DNA of 64,000 nt from Faecalimonas sp. (GTDB taxonomy: Bacteria; Bacillota; Clostridia; Lachnospirales; Lachnospiraceae), in assembly GCA_029264305.1 (NCBI GenBank), contig JARICA010000023.1:62001-126000 (forward strand). The letters are read 5' to 3'. Shown piece after piece: positions 45,301 to 52,424 of the stretch; position 1 is the first letter of the stretch, and each line of letters opens with the position of its first letter. A program made the translations under genes and the position numbers. Under the pieces are notes generated by a model. The model ran no database searches and was not told the DNA's origin. It saw only the letters and a program-made list of their open reading frames with translations.

Positions 45301-46092
45301 GTGATGGGAAAAATGGATGCTGTAAAAACAGATGCACAATTAACAGAAGAAGAGCAGATAGAAAAAGCAGCAGAACAGATGGATGTGCAAATTTCTAATA
45401 TAGGCAAGGTACAATTTACTTCAAAATCAAGGGATGCAATTTTATTTGCAAGAGTTGCATATGACAAATTAGAAAAAAATGTGCAGGAAAAAGTGAAAAA
45501 TTACAGTATTTTACTAAAAGCAGAAAAGGAATGGAAAAACTTAGAAGCAAATGCGAAAATAATTACAATAGTTGATGAAAAAAGTAACATAACAGTTAGT
45601 GGAAAATTTATGGATGACTTTGTTCTTCATGTAGAGAAAGCAAGCACAGAAGAAGAATCTATTTTACGAAAAGAGTTTGCTTCATTAAAGGATAAAGTGG
45701 AAAAACTTTTTGTTCCATATACAATTTCATATGATGGAGGATATATTGGAGAAATCAATATAAACATTCCGGTTGAAGATGGTTACAACGGAAGAAATGT
45801 AATAGTAAAACAATTATGTGGAGATGGAGATGTAGTATCACATAAAGGAATTGTTAAAGAAAACAATGTATTAGTGAAAAATAATACGTTGGGAACGTTC
45901 ATGGTAGGTGTTGAAAAAGGAAAGAAATTAGATGCAAATACAGGAGAGCATACAGAAGGTGGTTTGAAAAAACCAAATCAAAATGCGAGTGTTCCGAAAA
46001 CAGCAGACACATTTAATTGGATGCTTTGGGTTGGAATTTGTATACTTAGTATGGTTACAATAGTAGTACGAAAACGATTCAAACAAAATTAA
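42385..46092 (+). CDS. Wall-anchored beta-propeller surface protein of the cobalamin operon
   Basis: A 1235-residue secreted protein. A signal peptide ends near NVFAKEA. Residues about 35-490 form a PQQ/quinoprotein-like beta-propeller (repeats such as TYADGKLFVQVGNGVIQAVD, VYKNKIYMGVSG). Two cadherin-like beta-sandwich repeats (about 490-710), a BIG2 domain (about 715-795, VTGLVLDQEKAQLDV), three helical modules (795-1060), a small beta domain and a sortase-type tail VPKTAD, hydrophobic stretch, RKRFKQN follow. It is the last gene of the riboswitch operon. BtuG of Bacteroides is also a beta-propeller that captures cobalamin at the surface, so a similar role here is inferred, not shown. Confidence 0.85.
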   Translation: MKKLKQMAATVLAVSLLLTMFPANVFAKEAVRENVDTEWYNFRNNPENNGVTDRPTPIEAKETVQKWAKKYGEGWAAAPTPPLILNKKIYIGVANQIIEIDKETGKEIRRSDEMIGNVGYAMNPITYADGKLFVQVGNGVIQAVDYQTLKSVWYSEKIGGQTISPISYAKIDGKGYIYSGTWANENRDGSYFCIATDDKDTVPVEGEKKGGGKEKKLTWKFTPSVNDKQVKNKRGFYWAGAYATENYIAVGSDDGAKEGNYTEGAVFYTLDSRTGKIIDSISGIKGDIRTTTVYDNGYLYFATKGGVLYKTKVDHTGKLSETSSIDIGAVTNEKLMATAAPLVYKNKIYMGVSGAGGQFDPDAGHTFSVIDNRGKLTQNSVLYNLPIKGYPQAAALASTAYANKDFDGDGKADGRVYLYFTYNATPGGIYYCYDTQEQTEAKPEQYGELFVPRKEQQQYCISTICADREGTLYYKNDSCYLMAIQNNPAYVNNIVVKGGENENITWNTPFDSSNTEYELKIPASMKKATIQLEMNAGMSATVNEKEYTGKNEITLEEGDTKVQIEVSKTQNEKKYTRTYVLNFVRLKAISTLASMKVGNSNSFNGFLNMTPEFSSDITEYKVDTTHPESFWRVWLKPTDVNAKMNVTSVENIDKITTAKGNPSTQGHDRWNVYKKDKTKSAKIRVDVLSENGEKTTSYTLTLEVPVKVTGLVLDQEKAQLDVTEKLQLNAKVAPDNATVQTVKWNSANEEIATVDEKGMVTPKKSGTVEITVVATDNPKAIAKCQITITDKAKEVDDLIHAIGTVTLESKSKIDIARDAYKVLTDKQKERVTKLGTLEAAEKEYARLKDEAEKEEVDQAAAKAVDELIEKIGEVTVQSGKQIQQAKEAFEKLTPNQKEKVKKVKDLKAAEEKYAQLLLGEEKEKAKNTLEKYKDLTVYRPEQQEILKKLINEGKTEIANASTKEEIAKVLKTVMGKMDAVKTDAQLTEEEQIEKAAEQMDVQISNIGKVQFTSKSRDAILFARVAYDKLEKNVQEKVKNYSILLKAEKEWKNLEANAKIITIVDEKSNITVSGKFMDDFVLHVEKASTEEESILRKEFASLKDKVEKLFVPYTISYDGGYIGEININIPVEDGYNGRNVIVKQLCGDGDVVSHKGIVKENNVLVKNNTLGTFMVGVEKGKKLDANTGEHTEGGLKKPNQNASVPKTADTFNWMLWVGICILSMVTIVVRKRFKQN
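44767..45550 (+). repeat. Three diverged helical modules in the propeller protein
   Basis: Three protein-level copies, starting near 44767, 44971 and 45376, share the pattern I-G-x-V, S, A-x-x-A-Y/F, L, Q-x-x-V-K, L-x-x-A-E-K. They are FIVAR-like stalk modules that extend the head from the wall. Confidence 0.7.
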
Positions 46093-46101
46093 TTATATGT
46101 T

Positions 46102-46136
46102 AAGAAAGCAACTCATAACAGGGTTGCTTTCTTTTT
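46102..46136 (+). terminator. Intrinsic terminator of the cobalamin operon
   Basis: AAGAAAGCAAC / GTTGCTTTCTT, an 11-bp perfect stem with a 10-nt loop, then TTT. It ends the roughly 14-kb operon. Confidence 0.92.
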
Positions 46137-46220
46137 GTCTGTCCTAGAAAAACATTTGCTCATGTTCGTGAAACAAAAACGATTCATATAAAATGTTCGC
46201 CTATAACGGATGAAATTTGC

Positions 46221-46249
46221 TTGATATTTTCGTGAAAATAGTCTATGAT
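46221..46249 (+). promoter_or_regulatory. tdh-kbl promoter with palindromic spacer
   Basis: TTGATA, 17-nt spacer, TATGAT. The palindrome TATTTTC-GT-GAAAATA (46225-46240) overlaps the end of the -35 box and fills most of the spacer, and TTCGTGAAA also occurs at 46165-46173. A repressor operator is plausible. Confidence 0.7.
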
Positions 46250-46295
46250 ATTTTTAAAGAAATGAGAAAAATACCTAAAAAGAATAGGAGAAAAA

Positions 46296-47375
46296 ATGAT
46301 GAACGATAACAAAATGTGGGCATTGGTAAAAGAAGAAGCAGCTCCTGGATTAGCACTTAAAAGAGTAGAAATTCCAGAAGTCGGTACAAATGATGTGAAA
46401 ATTAAAATTCATAAAACAGCAATTTGTGGAACAGATGTGCATATTTATCAGTGGAATGAATGGGCACAGCATACAATTTCTCTTGGACAAACAGCAGGAC
46501 ACGAATATGTAGGTGAGATTGTAGAGATGGGTTCGGGTGTACGTGGTTATAAAATCGGAGATCTTGTATCAGGTGAAGGGCACATTGTATGTGGAAAATG
46601 TCGTAATTGTTTAGAAGGACATAAGGAAAATTGTAAAGATGCCAAGGGTGTAGGAGTAAATCGTGACGGTGCTTTTGCAGAATATCTTGTAATTCCAGCA
46701 GAGAACGTATGGCCAACAAATCCTGCAATTCCAGAAGAAATGTATGCAATTTTTGATCCATTTGGAAATGCAACACATACAGCACTTTCTTATGAAGTGT
46801 TAGGAGAAGATGTGTTAATTACAGGAGCTGGACCAATTGGAATTATGGCGGCAGCTATTGCTAAATTTGCAGGAGCAAGACACGTTGTTATTACAGATTT
46901 TAACCAGTATCGCTTAGATCTTGCAAAAAAACTTGGTGCAACAAGAACAGTTAATCTTGCAAATGAGAAATTAGAAGATGTAATGAAAGAAATCGGAATG
47001 ACAGAAGGATTTGACGTGGGTATGGAAATGTCAGGAGCGGCTGCGGGATTCCGAGACATGATTGAAAACATGAAGCATGGAGGTAAAATTGCTGTTTTAG
47101 GGTTACAAAGACCAGATGCGCAGATTAATTGGGAGACAGTTATTTGGAATGGTTTAAATATTCGTGGTATTTATGGAAGAAAAGTTTGGGATACATGGTA
47201 TAAGATGACAACAATGCTTCAGGCAGGGCTTGATATTTCTGATATTATTACACACAGAATGAATATTAAAGATTATAAAGCTGGTTTTGATGCAATGATT
47301 TCGGGACAATCAGGAAAAGTTATATTAAATTGGGAAGATTTAGATAAATTAGAAGAACAATCACAGAAATTTTAA
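46296..47375 (+). CDS. tdh: L-threonine 3-dehydrogenase
   Basis: A 359-residue zinc-dependent medium-chain dehydrogenase that oxidises threonine to 2-amino-3-ketobutyrate with NAD. Catalytic zinc residues are in ICGTDVHIY and [12 protein letters not shown]. Structural-zinc cysteines lie in [15 protein letters not shown], and the Rossmann motif is [12 protein letters not shown]. The next gene, kbl, encodes the partner enzyme that completes threonine to glycine plus acetyl-CoA. The promoter upstream carries a palindrome. Confidence 0.94.
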   Translation: MMNDNKMWALVKEEAAPGLALKRVEIPEVGTNDVKIKIHKTAICGTDVHIYQWNEWAQHTISLGQTAGHEYVGEIVEMGSGVRGYKIGDLVSGEGHIVCGKCRNCLEGHKENCKDAKGVGVNRDGAFAEYLVIPAENVWPTNPAIPEEMYAIFDPFGNATHTALSYEVLGEDVLITGAGPIGIMAAAIAKFAGARHVVITDFNQYRLDLAKKLGATRTVNLANEKLEDVMKEIGMTEGFDVGMEMSGAAAGFRDMIENMKHGGKIAVLGLQRPDAQINWETVIWNGLNIRGIYGRKVWDTWYKMTTMLQAGLDISDIITHRMNIKDYKAGFDAMISGQSGKVILNWEDLDKLEEQSQKF

Positions 47376-47399
47376 ATTAGAAAGAAAAGGTGAAAAGAA

Positions 47400-48602
47400 A
47401 TGGCACGTAAAAATGATATTTTAAGTATTTACACAAAAGAAGTAGAAGATATCAAGGCAGCAGGATTATTTAAAGGTGAAGCACCGATTGCATCAGCTCA
47501 AGGAGCCAGAGTAAAACTAGAGGATGGCAGAGAAGTAATTAACATGTGTGCAAATAATTATTTAGGCCTCGGAGATAATCAGAGATTAATTGATGCAGCA
47601 AAAAGAACGTATGATGAAAGAGGATATGGAGTTGCATCTGTTCGTTTTATTTGCGGAACACAAGATATTCATAAACAATTAGAAAAGAAAATTTCTGAGT
47701 TTTTAGGAATGGATGATACGATTTTATATTCTTCTTGCTTTGATGCTAATGGGGGATTATTTGAAACAATTTTAACAGCAGATGATGCTGTTATCAGTGA
47801 TGAATTAAACCATGCATCTATTATTGATGGAGTTCGTTTGTGCAAAGCAAAACGTTTTCGTTACAAAAACAATGATATGGAAGATTTGGAAACCAAATTA
47901 AAAGAAGCAGATGAAGCAGGAGCAAGAATTAAATTGATTGCAACAGATGGTGTATTTTCTATGGATGGAATCATTTGTAACTTAAAAGGAGTTTGTGACT
48001 TAGCGGATAAATACAATGCATTAGTCATGGTAGATGATAGCCATGCTGTTGGATTTGTTGGAGCACACGGACGAGGAACTGCAGAACACTGTGGTGTAGA
48101 AGGACGTGTAGATATTATTACAGGAACTTTGGGAAAAGCGCTTGGTGGAGCGTCAGGCGGATATACATCTGCTCGCAAAGAAATTGTTGATTTACTTCGT
48201 CAGAGAAGTCGTCCGTACTTATTCTCTAATTCATTGGCACCAGCAATTGCAGGTGCAAGTATCGAGTTGTTTGATATGTTAAGTGAAAGTACAGAACTTC
48301 GTGATCACTTAGAGGAAACAACTACTTATTATCGTAAATTACTTGTAGATAATGGATTTGATATTATTATGGGAACACATCCATGTGTACCAGTGATGTT
48401 ATATGATGAGGTAACAGCAGCAGAATTCGCAAAGCGCATGATGGAAAAAGGTGTCTATGTTGTAGCATTTTCTTATCCAGTTGTTCCAAAAGGAAAAGCA
48501 AGAATTCGTACACAAGTATGTGCAAGTCATACAAAAGAAGATATCGATTTCATTGTAAAATGCTTTATCGAAGTTAGAGAAGAAATGGGTTTAAATAAAT
48601 AG
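47400..48602 (+). CDS. kbl: Glycine C-acetyltransferase (2-amino-3-ketobutyrate CoA ligase)
   Basis: A 400-residue PLP-dependent alpha-oxoamine synthase that cleaves 2-amino-3-ketobutyrate with CoA to glycine and acetyl-CoA. It has [11 protein letters not shown], the [11 protein letters not shown] loop, [17 protein letters not shown] and the PLP Lys in [14 protein letters not shown]. It lies 24 bases after tdh, whose product is its substrate, and ends at a strong terminator. Confidence 0.95.
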   Translation: MARKNDILSIYTKEVEDIKAAGLFKGEAPIASAQGARVKLEDGREVINMCANNYLGLGDNQRLIDAAKRTYDERGYGVASVRFICGTQDIHKQLEKKISEFLGMDDTILYSSCFDANGGLFETILTADDAVISDELNHASIIDGVRLCKAKRFRYKNNDMEDLETKLKEADEAGARIKLIATDGVFSMDGIICNLKGVCDLADKYNALVMVDDSHAVGFVGAHGRGTAEHCGVEGRVDIITGTLGKALGGASGGYTSARKEIVDLLRQRSRPYLFSNSLAPAIAGASIELFDMLSESTELRDHLEETTTYYRKLLVDNGFDIIMGTHPCVPVMLYDEVTAAEFAKRMMEKGVYVVAFSYPVVPKGKARIRTQVCASHTKEDIDFIVKCFIEVREEMGLNK

Positions 48603-48610
48603 TTATTTTG

Positions 48611-48641
48611 AAAGAAGAGTAGAAAATCTACTCTTCTTTTG
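48611..48641 (+). terminator. Intrinsic terminator after kbl
   Basis: AAAGAAGAGTAGA / TCTACTCTTCTTT, a perfect 13-bp stem with a 3-nt loop and a T run. A TATACT box follows at about 48644 and could be the -10 of the uracil permease gene. Confidence 0.92.
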
Positions 48642-48678
48642 TTATACTGAATAGAAAAAACGAAAGAGAGGAAAGTGA

Positions 48679-49935
48679 GTGGAAAAGAGAAAAATTATTC
48701 AAGTAGAAGAGAAAGTACCATTTAAGCTGTTAGTGCCGTTGAGTATTCAACATATGTTTGCAATGTTTGGAGCCTCAGTACTTGTGCCATTTTTATTTGG
48801 AATCAATCCAGCGATTGTATTATTTATGAATGGGGTGGGGACACTTTTATTTATTTTCATAACGAAAGGAAAGGCACCGGCGTATCTAGGTTCAAGTTTT
48901 GCTTTTTTGGCGCCAGCAGGAGTAGTTATTAGTAAATTTGGATATGAATATGCTTTGGGTGGTTTTATTGCAGTAGGATTTTGTGGTTGCATATTATCAT
49001 TTATTATTTACAAATTTGGTTCGAATTGGATAGATATTGTATTACCGCCAGCGGCGATGGGACCAGTAGTTGCATTGATTGGTTTAGAATTAGCCGGAAC
49101 AGCAGCCAATCAAGCTGGGTTATTGGAAGAGTATATTAAACCAGAAAATTTAATTGTATTTCTTGTTACTTTAGGAATGGCAGTTTTTGGATCTGTAGTT
49201 TTTAGAGGATTTTTATCAGTTATCCCTATTTTAATAGCGGTAGTTTCGGGATATGTTGCTGCTATTGCTTGTGGTATGGTTGATTTTGAAAAAGTAGCAC
49301 AAGCATCCTTATTTGCAATACCTAATTTTTCTTCGCCTAAATTTAATTTAGAAGCGATTTTAATTATTTTACCAGTCATTCTTGTTATTACTTCAGAACA
49401 TATAGGGCATCAGATTGTGACAGGAAAAATTATTGGAAGGAATTTATTGAAGAATCCGGGATTACACCGCTCGTTATTTGGTGATAACTTTTCTACAATG
49501 TTATCAGGATTTATTGGCTCTGTTCCAACAACAACTTATGGAGAAAATATTGGAGTTATGGCTGTAACGAGAGTCTATAGTGTGTATGTTATTGCAGGAG
49601 CAGGTATTCTTTCTATCATATGTTCATTTATTGGAAAGCTTACCGTTCTTATTCAAACGATACCAGGAGCAGTAATTGGTGGTATTTCATTTTTATTATA
49701 TGGAATGATAGGAACATCAGGGATACGAATTTTAGTAGATGGGAAAGTAGATTATGGAAAATCGAAAAATCTGGTATTGAGTTCCGTTATTTTCGTGACA
49801 GGGTTATCTGGAATTGCAGTGAAATTTGGAAATGTAGAATTAAAAGGAATGGTATTAGCCTGTGTGGTTGGTATGGGATTAAGTTTATTATTCTACATAT
49901 TAGATAAATTTCATTTAACAAATGATGTAGAATAG
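48679..49935 (+). CDS. uraA: Uracil permease (NCS2 family)
   Basis: A 418-residue nucleobase-cation symporter with about 12-14 membrane segments. Features seen are the N-terminal PLSIQHMFAMFGASVLVPFL, the APAYLGSSFAFLAPAG loop, the ITSEHIGHQIVTG and SGFIGSVPTTTYGENIGVMA signature of the uracil/xanthine permease group. GTG start with GAGAGG upstream. Specificity for uracil over xanthine rests on the overall motif match. Confidence 0.9.
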   Translation: MEKRKIIQVEEKVPFKLLVPLSIQHMFAMFGASVLVPFLFGINPAIVLFMNGVGTLLFIFITKGKAPAYLGSSFAFLAPAGVVISKFGYEYALGGFIAVGFCGCILSFIIYKFGSNWIDIVLPPAAMGPVVALIGLELAGTAANQAGLLEEYIKPENLIVFLVTLGMAVFGSVVFRGFLSVIPILIAVVSGYVAAIACGMVDFEKVAQASLFAIPNFSSPKFNLEAILIILPVILVITSEHIGHQIVTGKIIGRNLLKNPGLHRSLFGDNFSTMLSGFIGSVPTTTYGENIGVMAVTRVYSVYVIAGAGILSIICSFIGKLTVLIQTIPGAVIGGISFLLYGMIGTSGIRILVDGKVDYGKSKNLVLSSVIFVTGLSGIAVKFGNVELKGMVLACVVGMGLSLLFYILDKFHLTNDVE

Positions 49936-49936
49936 T

Positions 49937-49978
49937 AAAAAGGAGAGAAACTTCAATTTGAAATTTCTCTCCTTTTTT
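49937..49978. terminator. Bidirectional terminator between uraA and purF-like gene
   Basis: GGAGAGAAA / TTTCTCTCC with flanking A5 and T6 runs, so it works on both strands for the two convergent genes. Confidence 0.88.
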
Positions 49979-49990
49979 ATTTCTATATAA

Positions 49991-51403
49991 TTATTCTTTT
50001 CCGTTAAAACAATATGTACAAACTTTACATGGTTCTAATCCGATAGAAGCGATTAAATCATCTAAGCGATGGTAACGTAATGTAGTAAAGTTTTGTTGTT
50101 TACGAATTTCTTCAAGCATATTGGCATATCGTTCAGTTGTAGGATCAGCGTATTCATGAAGCACATTTTCTGCGTTGTCTCCTTCTAATTTTTGAATTAC
50201 CTGTCGTGTGATTAAATCTAATTCTGATTTAGAACGAGAAAAGTTTAAGTATTTACAACCATATAATAAAGGAGGACAAGCAGGTCTTACATGAACTTCT
50301 TTAGCACCGCTATTATATAAAAATTCAGTTGTTTCTCGTAATTGTGTACCACGAACAATTGAGTCGTCAATTAATAAAAGACTTTTGTCTTGAATTAATG
50401 ATTGTACTGGAATTAATTTCATACGTGCGATCAAATTTCTTTGTTCTTGATTTTGTGGCATGAAAGAACGAGGCCATGTAGGAGTGTATTTAATAAATGG
50501 TCTTGCAAATGGAATGCTAGATTCATTTGAATATCCGATAGCATGAGCGATTCCTGAATCAGGTACACCTGCGATAATATCTGGTTTTACATTGTCCTCA
50601 GCATCGCGTTTAGCAAGCATACTTCCACACTTATAACGCATTTCTTCCACATTAACTCCTTCATAAGAAGACGTTGGATATCCATAATATACCCAAAGGA
50701 ATGAACAAATTTTCATATCTTCTCTAGCTGGGCTCACTGTTTCAACTGCATCAGGTGTAATATATACAATTTCAGCAGGTCCAAGTTCTTTATAAGTTGA
50801 ATATCCTAAATTAATATAAGCAAAATCTTCAAAAGATACACAAAAAGCATCCTCTTTCTTTCCTATTACAAGAGGAGTTCTTCCTAAACGATCCCTTGCA
50901 GCATAAAGACCATCTTCTGTCATAACAAGAAGTGTCATTGATCCATCAACAATTTCTTGCACAAACTGTATTCCTTCTACAAGAGAGTCTTTATGGCAAA
51001 TTAGAGAAGCGATTAATTCAGTGGCGTTAATCTGCCCTCCACTCATTTCCTGAAAATGTGTATGTCCATGGCCATAAACTTTATCTAATAGTTCATCCAT
51101 ATTATTAATTTTACCAACAGTAGTAATAGCAAAACTTCCAAGATGTGATTGGATTAATAATGGCTGAGGTTCAAAATCAGAAATACAACCGATGCCAATA
51201 TTTCCTTTTAATTCTTCCACATCCCGTTCAAATTTTGTACGGAATGGAGAATTTTCTATATTGTGAATGGCTCTGCTGAAGCCATTTGGACCGTAAGTAG
51301 CCATACCGCCTCTACGTGTTCCTAAATGTGAGTGGTAGTCAACGCCATAAAATAAATCAAGTGTACAGTTTGATTTTCCGGCGACACCAAAAAATCCGCC
51401 CAT
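49991..51403 (-). CDS. PurF-like amidophosphoribosyltransferase homologue lacking the N-terminal Cys nucleophile
   Basis: A 470-residue PurF-type protein with an Ntn glutaminase-like first half (YHSHLGTRRGGMATYG) and a phosphoribosyltransferase second half with the PRPP motif LLLIDDSIVRGTQ. Active PurF starts with Met-Cys, the Cys being the nucleophile; here the start is MGGFFGVAGK with Gly at position 2, and no other ATG gives a Cys. Cysteines that could hold a 4Fe-4S cluster, as in Bacillus PurF, remain (KICSF, PPLLYGCKY, CKVCTYC). It is thus either an ammonia-using enzyme or a non-PurF member. It is a monocistronic minus-strand gene. Confidence 0.85.
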   Translation of the reverse strand: MGGFFGVAGKSNCTLDLFYGVDYHSHLGTRRGGMATYGPNGFSRAIHNIENSPFRTKFERDVEELKGNIGIGCISDFEPQPLLIQSHLGSFAITTVGKINNMDELLDKVYGHGHTHFQEMSGGQINATELIASLICHKDSLVEGIQFVQEIVDGSMTLLVMTEDGLYAARDRLGRTPLVIGKKEDAFCVSFEDFAYINLGYSTYKELGPAEIVYITPDAVETVSPAREDMKICSFLWVYYGYPTSSYEGVNVEEMRYKCGSMLAKRDAEDNVKPDIIAGVPDSGIAHAIGYSNESSIPFARPFIKYTPTWPRSFMPQNQEQRNLIARMKLIPVQSLIQDKSLLLIDDSIVRGTQLRETTEFLYNSGAKEVHVRPACPPLLYGCKYLNFSRSKSELDLITRQVIQKLEGDNAENVLHEYADPTTERYANMLEEIRKQQNFTTLRYHRLDDLIASIGLEPCKVCTYCFNGKE

Positions 51404-51451
51404 GAGAAATCCTCCTTTTTCTGATAAGAAATTTGTGTCTTTAACAGAATA

Positions 51452-51480
51452 AGTTTATCATGATTTTTGAGGAAAATCAA
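51452..51480 (-). promoter_or_regulatory. Promoter of the purF-like gene
   Basis: Minus strand: TTGATT, 17-nt spacer, TAAACT, about 50 bases before the start codon. Confidence 0.55.
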
Positions 51481-51524
51481 AGAAATGCTTATGAATATTT
51501 TTAAATTGATATTATAAGTGTAAG

Positions 51525-52325
51525 TTATAAAAATGAGTTTAACGATTTAAATGTATATCCCATTTCTTCCCATTTTGTTAAAAGTTCATCTAGAATTTTT
51601 GCGTTGGTAGAAGAGGTGCTGTGAAGAAGAACAATTGCACCAGGATGTATTCGATTTAATAATTTGTTAAAAGCCTCTTCTTTTGTTGGCTGATTATTTT
51701 GATACCAATCTACATAAGCAAGACTCCAAAAAAAAGTTTTATAGCCTAAATCCTTTGCCATTTGTAAATTTTGGATACTATATTTTCCTTGTGGAGCACG
51801 ATATAATTTTTTCATTGGTTTTTTAATAATATCTTTATATAAATCTTCTACCCCAGAAAGTTCTTTTTGAAATTCTTCTTTTGAAGAAAATTTTGATGCA
51901 TCTAAATGGTGTAATGTATGGTTTCCAACTATGTGCCCTTCCTTTACCATTCGTTTTACTAAATCAGGACTTGTTTTTAAAAAATTTCCAACAACAAAGA
52001 AAGTGGCAGGGGCATTATGCTTTTTTAAGGCATCTAGTATAGTGGAAGTATTCCCATTTTCAAATCCTGCATCAAAAGTCAAATATAAAACTTTTTCTTT
52101 AGTCGGTTCAGCATAATAGGCATCGTATTGCTTTAACTCATCAAAAGATGCGTTCCCCACAGGAACTTTACCATTTTCTTGAAAACTAAGTCCCCAATTT
52201 TCTGAAGAAGATGCTGTGACAGTCTTATCGGAAAAAGTTTGGACAGTTTGTGCAGTAAAATTTCCTATAAAGAAAGAAAAAGTAAATAAAAGAACTAAAG
52301 CGATAATTTTTTTACATTTTTTCAA
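51525..52325 (-). CDS. Polysaccharide deacetylase, PdaA-like (delta-lactam biosynthesis type)
   Basis: A 266-residue exported CE4 deacetylase. The signal-anchor (about residues 7-24) precedes WGLSFQENGKVPVG and the NodB domain with LTFDAGFENG, HIVGNHTLHHLD, RAPQGKYS and GAIVLLHS. The DAG form of the first motif and the region after the signal peptide are those of the PdaA group that makes muramic delta-lactam in spore cortex, which hints at a sporulating or spore-derived lineage; this does not prove sporulation. It uses a TTG start (GAGG upstream). Confidence 0.88.
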   Translation of the reverse strand: MKKCKKIIALVLLFTFSFFIGNFTAQTVQTFSDKTVTASSSENWGLSFQENGKVPVGNASFDELKQYDAYYAEPTKEKVLYLTFDAGFENGNTSTILDALKKHNAPATFFVVGNFLKTSPDLVKRMVKEGHIVGNHTLHHLDASKFSSKEEFQKELSGVEDLYKDIIKKPMKKLYRAPQGKYSIQNLQMAKDLGYKTFFWSLAYVDWYQNNQPTKEEAFNKLLNRIHPGAIVLLHSTSSTNAKILDELLTKWEEMGYTFKSLNSFL

Positions 52326-52424
52326 GAGAATACCTCGAAATAATCTTTCTTAGTTATAAGATATGGGAAAAAAAGAGAAATATGTTATAATGATAAAAGC
52401 AACTAAATAGGAAAGAGGGGGAAA

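Noticed and set aside
44767-45550. DNA-level tandem duplication in the propeller gene
   Set aside because: The copies match only at protein level, so this is an old domain repeat and not a recent duplication.
15100-46180. Similar stretches (CTCATGTT..TGAAACAAAAA) at about 15103 and 46159 as a dispersed repeat
   Set aside because: Only about 20 bases with two mismatches, both in AT-rich intergenic DNA; chance is not excluded and no third copy was noticed.
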